DNA from: Verrucomicrobiales bacterium
Lineage (GTDB): Bacteria > Verrucomicrobiota > Verrucomicrobiia > Verrucomicrobiales > DEV007
Direction: 5' to 3'
Assembly (NCBI GenBank): GCA_029213265.1
Contig: JARGNG010000040.1
Coordinates: forward strand, 1-39,708
Length of the DNA stretch: 39,708 nt
Part shown: positions 8,307 to 15,330 of the stretch, one piece after another
How positions within the stretch are numbered: position 1 is the stretch's first letter
Layout of the letters: every line of letters starts with the position of its first letter
Notes under the pieces: model-generated
Databases searched by the model: none
The model's input: the letters and a program-made list of their open reading frames with translations, nothing else
Told to the model about the DNA's origin: nothing
Position numbers and translations under genes: made by a program

Positions 8307-9800
8307 TTAGAGGAGATACATAATCGGGAACAGGAAGATCCAAATCAGGTCAACGAAGTGCCAGAAGAGACCTCCCACCTCAACACGATTCGCGAGATGT
8401 TCGGGATTCTTGAGGTAAAGCTTCTTGCCGAAAACCACGAAGAAGAGCAAGACCAGCGCCCCACCGACAACGTGGAGACCGTGAAGGGCCGTCATCGTAA
8501 AGTAGATCGCGTAATAGTTTCCGTAGCGGGGGCCATGGTTACCCATGAACTTGATCTTATCCCGGGGAACCGTAATCGTCCCGTGATGGCCACCGTCGCC
8601 CTCTACCTTTGAACCGGCAGCAGAAGGCTTGCTTTCACTGCTGTGAACCTCAACCTCATGCTTCTCCTCACCTTTCTTGGAATGCTCGTGATCGTCGCCA
8701 TGCTCGTGATCGTCGCCATGCCCACCGACATGCACGTAGTGCAAGTTGAGTTTGTGACCGCGCAGCATCTTCTCGGGCATAATCTCATTACGCTCGGCGT
8801 AGTATTCGCGGAAGGTCTCGTAGTATTTCTGCTGTTTCGCGAAAAACTCCTGTTTGGCACCTTCATCGTTCACCACGTCCCAGAGAATTGAATCCCGCTG
8901 CTTCTGAGGAAGCACGAGCTGCATATCAACCTCGTGAATCTCAAACAAAACATCGTCACTTATGAGCGTTCCCTCTACCTTGCTTCCGTCCCGGTAATTA
9001 ACACCCGTGTCAGAGTGTCCAATGACCTTGCGTGGGTTGGCGTGAAGGTGGAAAGGCTCCGCCGCCTTCAATGTTGCCGAAGTCGTAACAGAAACCGGAG
9101 TCGGAGTCTCCGCTCCTGAGGCGATTTCGGAACGGTATCTCTTGCGTTCACCGGTCAATTCCCCGGCTACCCTGCGGCGTTCCTGAAGGAACCACTTCTT
9201 CAACTCTGACATGGATGTCAGAGTGACAGCTGATCCATCTTCATTCTTTGCATCGACTACAGTGAAGGTGGGAAATGCCTCATCATCGAGATCTTTGAGA
9301 AAGGCAGGGAGAGCTCCCTGAATACTGAAGGAAACCGTGGTTCCTTCGAACCGAACTCGATCCGTCTTATCGAGGATGGTTCCTTCCATCACGGAGTTAT
9401 CAAGCAGCTTGATACCATGGTGATGATTCAACTTGCTGTTGTATTCGACCCCCTTGATGCACATGAAGACCACGGCACAGGCGACAACAGAATACATGTA
9501 GATCTGAAATCGTCGCCAGTTCCGCTCTTTCAAGGCCACCCAGGCGAAAACCACTCCGACACTGGAACCAATGAGGACAAGCGTGTTGATGAATCCAAGC
9601 CAGACGTAATCCTTGTGAACATTCAGCCCCCATGGCCAGGGATTATCGACACCGTCCTGTACTCCTGCGCGCAGGAACACATAAGCGGAGAAAAGACCGC
9701 CAAACAGCATCACCTCAGAGGCAAGAAACAACCAGACTCCAAGCTTCGCGTTGTAGAGGCCTGTGTCCCGGCGGGGTTTCACTTCGTAGGGAATCTCCAT
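8307..9800 (-). CDS. coxC: Cytochrome c oxidase subunit III with a large extramembrane insertion
   Basis: The 497-residue protein has the five helices expected of the short type of subunit III: about 20-43, 65-90, 100-118, 428-455 and 475-495. Recognisable motifs are LYNAKLGVWLFLASEVMLF near the start, TALHGLHVVGG (438-448) and WHFVDLIWIFLFPI near the end. Between helices 3 and 4 lies an insertion of about 290 residues (about 131-420); normal caa3 subunit III is near 200 residues in all. The insertion holds two weakly alike beta-rich segments (EGTILDKTDRVRFEG near 139 and EGTLISDDVLFE near 276) and a His/Asp-rich tract at 354-385. With the N-terminus in the cytoplasm, the insertion should face the periplasm. 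Subunit IV follows after 36 bp. Confidence 0.93.
   Translation of the reverse strand: MEIPYEVKPRRDTGLYNAKLGVWLFLASEVMLFGGLFSAYVFLRAGVQDGVDNPWPWGLNVHKDYVWLGFINTLVLIGSSVGVVFAWVALKERNWRRFQIYMYSVVACAVVFMCIKGVEYNSKLNHHHGIKLLDNSVMEGTILDKTDRVRFEGTTVSFSIQGALPAFLKDLDDEAFPTFTVVDAKNEDGSAVTLTSMSELKKWFLQERRRVAGELTGERKRYRSEIASGAETPTPVSVTTSATLKAAEPFHLHANPRKVIGHSDTGVNYRDGSKVEGTLISDDVLFEIHEVDMQLVLPQKQRDSILWDVVNDEGAKQEFFAKQQKYYETFREYYAERNEIMPEKMLRGHKLNLHYVHVGGHGDDHEHGDDHEHSKKGEEKHEVEVHSSESKPSAAGSKVEGDGGHHGTITVPRDKIKFMGNHGPRYGNYYAIYFTMTALHGLHVVGGALVLLFFVVFGKKLYLKNPEHLANRVEVGGLFWHFVDLIWIFLFPIMYLL
8682..8717 (-). repeat. Perfect 18-bp tandem duplication coding for a His/Asp-rich tract
   Basis: Two identical 18-bp units lie at 8682-8699 and 8700-8717 inside subunit III. 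On the minus strand they encode the hexapeptide GDDHEH twice, in the middle of the His-rich part of the insertion. The unit length keeps the reading frame, so the tract may change in length without breaking the gene. Confidence 0.9.
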
Positions 9801-9852
9801 AGTATTAAATCAAATAAGTAGTTTCCGGTTGGGGAAAAGACAGTTCGAACGC

Positions 9853-11793
9853 CTACGCGTGAGACTCTTCTTCCTCCACCTCTTCAGCACCGTTGTCTTC
9901 CACAAGTGCGGTAGGACCGTCCTCAAATTGAGGCGTATAATCTTTGTCTGCTCCGGGCACGCTGTATTCGTATGGGCCGCGATACGCAACCGGCTCGGTG
10001 ATAAAGTTGCCGTGTGGAGGAGGCGTAGGCGTTGCCCAGTCCAAAGTTGTGGCGTTCCAGGGGTTATCGCTGTTGGCCTTCTTACCAATAAAACCACTGA
10101 TGAACAAATTAATGATGAAAGGAACCTGCGCCACAGCGAGAAGCCAGGCTGCCCCGGAGGTCACAATATTCAAATCGATCATGCGCACCGCTGCGTCCGG
10201 CTCGATGACGCGCAGCAACTCACAAATGTTGGCGATAAAGCTGTTCGGCTCGGCGAAAACCTGATTACTAATCTGTTCATACGCCTTTCCCCCATCAAAT
10301 GCGCGGCGGTGAAAGCCCGCCATTCCCTGAAAGAACATCGGAGCAAAGATGCCGTTCATGAAGATAAGAGAAGGCCAAAAGTGCCAGTGCCCGAGACGAG
10401 TTCCCATCATGCGTCCGGTGATCTTCGGATACCAGTGGTAAATTCCGGCAAAGAGGGCGAAAATTGTTCCCGGTGCGACCACGTAGTGGAAGTGACCGAT
10501 CACATAATAGGTGTCGTGCAGATGCAGATCCGGAAGACTGAAGGCGAGAGGAAGACCCGTGAGTCCTCCAATTCCAAACATGGGAATGAAGGCCGTCGCG
10601 AACAACATCGGCACGTTAAATCGAATCGAGCCACCCCACATGGAAATCAATAGCGAGGTGATCAAGATTACCGACGGAATGGAAATCAAGACCGTCGTAG
10701 TTTGAAAGAAGGTCGAAATCGCCGGCCCCATTCCGGTAATATACATGTGGTGAGCCCACACGATGAAGGCAAGAAACCCGAGAACCATTACGGCGTAGAC
10801 CATCGTCTTATAGCCCCAGAGAGGTTTTCGCGTGTTACAGGGAATGATCTCGGAGACAATCGCAATCGCGGGAAGAATCAAGACATACACCTCCGGGTGA
10901 GCGAGGAACCAGAACAGGTGCTGATACAGAAGCGGACTTCCACCACCGGCAGCGTCAAAGGCCATTCCGCTGACGTTCAATCCGGTCGGGATGTAGAAAC
11001 TGGTCCCTGCCATGCGATCCATAAGCTGCATGATCGCAGCCACCTCAAGAGGCGGGAAGGCCAGCAGAAGAAGGAAACCGGTCACCAACATCGCCCAGAC
11101 GAAAAACGGCATGCGCATCCAGGTCATACCCCGGCATCGCAAATTGATGATCGTACAGATGAAGTTCACCGCGCCGAGAAGAGAGGAACTAATCAGGAAA
11201 ACCATTCCCATGAGCCACTGCGTCTGCCCGGTCCAGAATAAGTCGCCGTAATGGATATCGGTAGTCGTCGCCAGCGGGGAGTAGTTTGTCCAACCGGCCT
11301 TTGCCGCCCCCGATGGAAGAAAGAAGCTGACGAACATGAGCACTCCGCCGAGAAGGAAGAACCAGTAACTGGCCATATTGAGGCGTGGGAACGCCATATC
11401 AACCGCACCAATTTGCAACGGGGTCACGTAGTTTCCGAACGCTCCGAATGCGAGCGGCACCACGCCAAGGAAAACCATAATTGTTCCATGCATCGCACCG
11501 AACATATTGTAGAGATCGCCGGTCACCTTGCCGCCATCGTCAAGCCAGGCCTGAAACCAGGGCCAGTCCGCCAGAAGAGGCACTGCACGATCCGGATAGG
11601 CGATGCTCCAGCGCATCACCATCATCAGGAAGAAGCCAAACGCCAGGAAAATCAGCGAGGTGAACCCGTACTGAATCCCGATCGTTTTGTGATCTGTTGA
11701 GAAGATGTATTTCTTCCAAAAAGGCTCGTAGTGATCGTGGTGATCATGATCGTCATGTGACTGATCGGTGGTCTCTACCGTGACTGTGCTCAT
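9853..11793 (-). CDS. ctaD: Cytochrome c oxidase subunit I (A1-type haem-copper oxidase)
   Basis: The 646-residue catalytic subunit has all ligands: His102 and His436 for low-spin haem a, His434 for haem a3, and His299, His348 and His349 for CuB. Tyr303 in HPEVY is the residue cross-linked to the CuB histidine, and Glu301 in the same motif marks the A1 type, with Asp132 as D-channel entry. It reduces oxygen to water and pumps protons. The N-terminus carries an extra His/Asp run (HDDHDHHDHYEP, 13-24) and the C-terminus an acidic tail. Haem A, made by ctaA and ctaB downstream, is its cofactor. An 88-bp gap separates it from the upstream cytochrome gene, with no clear terminator. Confidence 0.97.
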   Translation of the reverse strand: MSTVTVETTDQSHDDHDHHDHYEPFWKKYIFSTDHKTIGIQYGFTSLIFLAFGFFLMMVMRWSIAYPDRAVPLLADWPWFQAWLDDGGKVTGDLYNMFGAMHGTIMVFLGVVPLAFGAFGNYVTPLQIGAVDMAFPRLNMASYWFFLLGGVLMFVSFFLPSGAAKAGWTNYSPLATTTDIHYGDLFWTGQTQWLMGMVFLISSSLLGAVNFICTIINLRCRGMTWMRMPFFVWAMLVTGFLLLLAFPPLEVAAIMQLMDRMAGTSFYIPTGLNVSGMAFDAAGGGSPLLYQHLFWFLAHPEVYVLILPAIAIVSEIIPCNTRKPLWGYKTMVYAVMVLGFLAFIVWAHHMYITGMGPAISTFFQTTTVLISIPSVILITSLLISMWGGSIRFNVPMLFATAFIPMFGIGGLTGLPLAFSLPDLHLHDTYYVIGHFHYVVAPGTIFALFAGIYHWYPKITGRMMGTRLGHWHFWPSLIFMNGIFAPMFFQGMAGFHRRAFDGGKAYEQISNQVFAEPNSFIANICELLRVIEPDAAVRMIDLNIVTSGAAWLLAVAQVPFIINLFISGFIGKKANSDNPWNATTLDWATPTPPPHGNFITEPVAYRGPYEYSVPGADKDYTPQFEDGPTALVEDNGAEEVEEEESHA

Positions 11794-11881
11794 AAATTTC
11801 GAAAGTTTTTTTGGCTTCGATAGAATCAGGAAATCAGGCGCGAATCAATTTCATTTCACGACTCACACCCTATGGATACGT

Positions 11882-12640
11882 CTATCCTTCAGCGACCGGT
11901 TCTCCTCCACCGACTGGTTCTCCAGTCTCAAGGTCAACCTTTGAACCGGGAAGATTCTCGCTTTCCGGAATCGCAAGAAGCTCTGCTTCTGTGTAGGGCG
12001 TTGCCTGTCCACTGAATTGCTCGCGTGCTGCCTTCATCATGTCGGTGGTTACTACGCCGTCATCTCCTTCAGGGAGACTGCCGAATTCACGTCGAATGTA
12101 AGTTATTACCTGAGCAATTTTCTCGTCATTCAAACTGTTCCAGGCCGGCATCAACTGATTGTAGGACTGACCGGCGACCTTAAAGGGACCATTGATGCCG
12201 TGAAGGAGAATCGCACCCAGACGCGCTGTTCCTCCGTCAACCCACTCAGACCCAACGAGGGGCGGGAATTGTCCCGGGATACCAAGACCGGATGCCTGAT
12301 GACAGGCAATACAGTTGTTGTAAACCTTCTTACCGTCTTTGGTCCAATCTACGATCCAGGCAACGGCAACGCCCTCGGCATCTGCGCCACCTAGAGAAGG
12401 CTTGGGAGTGGGTTGGTAATTTTCGCTGATATAAATACTATCACGAAAGCCGTTGCTCGTACTGAAGAGCTGGCCTCCTCCGAGAATCAGGATAAAGGCA
12501 CTGGCTACGAGAACGGAAATTCCCACCGTTCCTTCCCCTCCGGGATGAAGGGGATTTTCGCGACGCACGGAGTCATGGAGCTCAACCGCACTTACGGTTC
12601 CCTGCTCGTAATCGATGTTCTTCTGTTCCTCGCTAGCCAT
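11882..12640 (-). CDS. Membrane-anchored monohaem cytochrome c
   Basis: The 252-residue protein has a polar cytoplasmic head (1-38), one transmembrane helix (about 39-58) and a periplasmic class I cytochrome c domain. The haem site is Cys110-I-A-Cys113-His114, with Met164 in NQLMPAW as the likely sixth ligand and the usual C-terminal helix (EKIAQVITYIRREFG). A Gly/Pro-rich tail follows. The gene lies between the CcoO-like cytochrome (41 bp) and subunit I of the oxidase. Because subunit II here lacks its own cytochrome domain, this protein is a good candidate for the direct electron donor to CuA; that role is inferred from position only. Confidence 0.9.
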   Translation of the reverse strand: MASEEQKNIDYEQGTVSAVELHDSVRRENPLHPGGEGTVGISVLVASAFILILGGGQLFSTSNGFRDSIYISENYQPTPKPSLGGADAEGVAVAWIVDWTKDGKKVYNNCIACHQASGLGIPGQFPPLVGSEWVDGGTARLGAILLHGINGPFKVAGQSYNQLMPAWNSLNDEKIAQVITYIRREFGSLPEGDDGVVTTDMMKAAREQFSGQATPYTEAELLAIPESENLPGSKVDLETGEPVGGGEPVAEG

Positions 12641-12681
12641 CTGAATCTAAAAAGTTCAAAAATAAGTTCAATTTATCACGC

Positions 12682-13293
12682 TTATCCCCTGGATGGGACC
12701 GGCTGGTCCTTCTTCAGTGAAAGAAGATAATCGACCAGAGCCTCTGCCTTTTCCGTGGGAACGAGACCTTCGCCATAAGGAGACTCTTCGTAGAGGTGCA
12801 TGTAGGCAGGCATTCCGCTGTTGTAATCGAGACTCTTCGGGTCGGAGAGATGCTGATGCATCAGTTCCGGAGTGGTGATCCGATGCCCCACATTGGAAAG
12901 ATCCGGGCCAATCCGCTGATATCCGAGAGGAGCAACCGTCTCCAGCATGTAGTCGCGGGCCTGCGTCTCGCGGGCGAGGCCATCAGCCTCACGTCCACCC
13001 CATCCCGGTCGCCACATGTCCGGACCGGCGTAAGTGGGACGCACGACCTGTGTGTGGCAGTAGGCACAACCTTCGGCCGCATAGATCTGACGACCGTAGT
13101 CACTCGAGCCATGACGGTAAAAAGCCTTATCAGGATAGGCCGTTACCCCTCCCTCGACTTCCTCTCCCTCGGCATAGGGAAGAGCCTCCAGATTGGAGTT
13201 GGCAATAAACGGGAGGATTACGATAAAAATCCACGGCAAGGCAAACGCCAGACTAATTCCGGCGATCAGCTTCACAAAAGGGTCAGACTTCAT
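12682..13293 (-). CDS. CcoO-like membrane-anchored monohaem cytochrome c
   Basis: From the ATG at 13293 the protein has 203 residues: one transmembrane helix (about 8-31) and a CcoO/FixO-type domain. The haem motif is Cys76-A-Y-Cys79-His80, followed by the CcoO pattern TQVVRP and later RIGPDLSNVG and GMPAY with Met161 as probable axial ligand. A longer frame reaching 13452 would overlap the CcoN-like gene, so I reject it. CcoO normally pairs with CcoN in cbb3 oxidases and carries electrons to it. Here the haem site is intact while the partner CcoN-like protein, encoded 19 bp upstream, has lost its own cofactor ligands. Confidence 0.9.
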   Translation of the reverse strand: MKSDPFVKLIAGISLAFALPWIFIVILPFIANSNLEALPYAEGEEVEGGVTAYPDKAFYRHGSSDYGRQIYAAEGCAYCHTQVVRPTYAGPDMWRPGWGGREADGLARETQARDYMLETVAPLGYQRIGPDLSNVGHRITTPELMHQHLSDPKSLDYNSGMPAYMHLYEESPYGEGLVPTEKAEALVDYLLSLKKDQPVPSRG

Positions 13294-13312
13294 GCTAGAA
13301 TAAATAAAATGG

Positions 13313-14773
13313 TTAACTGAGACCGGCTGCAGCCTTCGCGCTGTTGGCCTCTCCGGGTTTTGCGTGAATAAGGGTAGGTCCCTCCGACTTTCGCCCTCTC
13401 CCAAGGAACATCTGGGCGAGTTGATACAGGAAGAGGAAGTTGGAATAGCCAATCAATGCCCAGGCCGTGGCCCGTCCTACCACATAAGCGGAGGAATTCA
13501 CGTAGGAAGTTGAGAAAGCACGGTCCCAAACGGCCATGTCACCGCCCTGAGCAATTCCACCAATCAACATGGTAATTACGAGCGTGAGGATTCCGTAAGT
13601 ACTGAACCAGAAATGCGTACGAATCCGATCCCCGGAAGGCCACTCCGCACCAGTGATTCGGGGAACGATGAAGTAAATCGCCCCGAAAATTGTCATGGAG
13701 AAAAATCCGTAGAAGGCAAGCGTATCCAAACCGACAATGAAGTGACTGAATTGAAGATTTTTTCCGAATGAATACGTGGAGCTCAATGCGGAGAGAACGG
13801 CGTAGAGAGCGAGCATCAGCATTCCGAATACGGTGAATCGGAGCGAGGGGCTGTATTCCCAAAGCTTGGAACAGCCTTTCAGGGTAATCATTAAATTGAT
13901 CACGGTAGCAAATACGGCCAGCAGAATGAAAATCGTAGCGGCGCCACTCACTGCTGACATCCAGGCAGGGAAAGGACCTCCCATGAAACGTGAGAACCCG
14001 GTCCAGCCGGCCAGAAAAGCGAGCAGCCAGAATGAAGCGGTCGCAAGTGGGTAGCTGAAGATGGGACGTCCCGAAATCTTGGGGATGATGTAATAGGCGA
14101 CCGCGAGAGAAACAGGCGCCATCCAGAAATAGATCAGATTGGTAATGTACCAGGCACTGAGCCCCGCGCCCATAACAGGAGCCGTCCCCTTATTGATCAG
14201 GATGTTCGCTGTAAGAAAGATCCACGGAAACCATATCGCAGCCCCGACAAGATACATCTCGGAAACGTAGGTGAGCGACGCTCGACGCTGACGAAACATC
14301 GGGATAACCCAGACAACGATCAGCGTGTAAGACAATGCGATGATTGGCCAGACCCATGCCGAGAAATCGAGCAGGGGAACAGAATTTCCAAATCCAAACC
14401 AAACAGTACATACGGCGAGTGCGACACCGGCATTCCAAAGATGACCGGCAACGAGGATCGCCGTAATATGGCGCAGAGGGTTTCGGGTCAAGCGGGCCAT
14501 CAGCCACAGCATCACTCCGATTCCCGCCTGCATGGCCCAGCCATAGACCAGCGCGTTCATGTGGGCGGGAAAAAGTCGACCGTATCCCATAAATTGGCAT
14601 TCGTCCCAGAGTCCGGGAACGCGAAGTTTCAGGGAACTCAGAAACCCGAGCAGGGTCGCCGCAAGCAACCACGCTGCAGCACTTGTGAAGAAAAACATCA
14701 CAGGAAAACGAGTCGAGCGATCAATGGTCGCGCGTTCCTCGATCTCTTCCGGTGTTGGTTGTGGCACTGTCAT
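13313..14773 (-). CDS. CcoN-like membrane protein lacking haem-copper ligands
   Basis: The 486-residue, roughly 12-helix protein resembles subunit I of cbb3 oxidase (CcoN), with conserved blocks GRLFPAHMNALVYGW (65-79), YYIIPKISGRPIFSY (227-241) and FGAIYFIVPRITG (363-375). Aligned without gaps to Pseudomonas CcoN blocks from memory, its active site is gone. The first CuB His (in YGHN) is Thr211 (YITN), the His-His pair is Ser261-Arg262, the cross-linked Tyr is Ala255, and the haem b3 and second haem b histidines of GHVHAG are Leu349 and Thr351. Only His71, the first low-spin haem ligand, remains. It cannot act as an oxidase or NO reductase by the known mechanism. It is followed 19 bp later by an intact CcoO-like gene and preceded by a Lys/Ala/Pro-rich anchor protein. 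Confidence 0.88.
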   Translation of the reverse strand: MTVPQPTPEEIEERATIDRSTRFPVMFFFTSAAAWLLAATLLGFLSSLKLRVPGLWDECQFMGYGRLFPAHMNALVYGWAMQAGIGVMLWLMARLTRNPLRHITAILVAGHLWNAGVALAVCTVWFGFGNSVPLLDFSAWVWPIIALSYTLIVVWVIPMFRQRRASLTYVSEMYLVGAAIWFPWIFLTANILINKGTAPVMGAGLSAWYITNLIYFWMAPVSLAVAYYIIPKISGRPIFSYPLATASFWLLAFLAGWTGFSRFMGGPFPAWMSAVSGAATIFILLAVFATVINLMITLKGCSKLWEYSPSLRFTVFGMLMLALYAVLSALSSTYSFGKNLQFSHFIVGLDTLAFYGFFSMTIFGAIYFIVPRITGAEWPSGDRIRTHFWFSTYGILTLVITMLIGGIAQGGDMAVWDRAFSTSYVNSSAYVVGRATAWALIGYSNFLFLYQLAQMFLGRGRKSEGPTLIHAKPGEANSAKAAAGLS

Positions 14774-14806
14774 ACAATTCTTTTTGCGACCGCAGTTATC
14801 AAATTT

Positions 14807-15301
14807 CTATTTCTTAGGGGCTTCCGCAGCAGGAACCGCTTCCTTTTTGAGTGCTGGCTTTGCCTCTTCCTTCTTCGGAGCCGGCGCTGGCTTTGCTTCT
14901 TCCGCCTTCGGAGCCGGTGCAGCTTCTTTCTTCGCCGCTTCCTCAGTCGCAGCCGCTTTCGCCGCCTCGGCTTCCATCTGCTTCATGAAAGTGGGAGATC
15001 CGGGAACCACTGCCGCAGTTTTGGCAGCCTTGGCGGGAGATTTCGCAATCGCAGCAAGTGCTGCATCGACTTTTTCGGAATCAACCAGCGCATCCTGCGC
15101 TGCGGAAACCTCTTCAAAGTTTGCCCAACGAGCCTCTTTCACCTCCGCACTGAACTCCCCCTGGTAGGACCGCTCCTCTAGAGTTTCGTGCCCGGCAAAT
15201 CCGGAAAGGATCAGGGCCAGAAAACCGAAAACGGCAAAGAGACCGATCGTGCCCAGGAAGAATTTGAAGGGAATGCCGGAGGCTGTGGATGATTGACTCA
15301 T
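14807..15301 (-). CDS. Single-helix membrane protein with a long Ala/Lys/Pro/Glu-rich tail
   Basis: The ATG at 15301 gives 164 residues; a longer frame would overlap actF. One helix (about residues 13-36) is followed by a short region with some order (about 40-115) and then a low-complexity tail with repeated EEAKPAPAP/KKEEAKPA units (about 118-164). Such tails often span a distance or bind loosely rather than catalyse. It lies 29 bp after actF and 33 bp before the CcoN-like gene, at the joint between Alternative Complex III and the CcoN/CcoO-like pair. I recognise no family. A small subunit or tether of that assembly is a reasonable guess and no more. Confidence 0.7.
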   Translation of the reverse strand: MSQSSTASGIPFKFFLGTIGLFAVFGFLALILSGFAGHETLEERSYQGEFSAEVKEARWANFEEVSAAQDALVDSEKVDAALAAIAKSPAKAAKTAAVVPGSPTFMKQMEAEAAKAAATEEAAKKEAAPAPKAEEAKPAPAPKKEEAKPALKKEAVPAAEAPKK

Positions 15302-15330
15302 AGTTTGAAAGATCGGTTCCGTTTCAGCTA

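Noticed and set aside
8682..8717. Tandem repeat as a CRISPR or regulatory repeat
   Set aside because: It has two adjacent in-frame copies within a coding region and no spacers.
13313..14773. Reading the CcoN-like gene as a working cbb3 oxidase or NO reductase
   Set aside because: Both enzyme types need the three CuB/FeB histidines and the haem b3 histidine, and none is present at the aligned positions.
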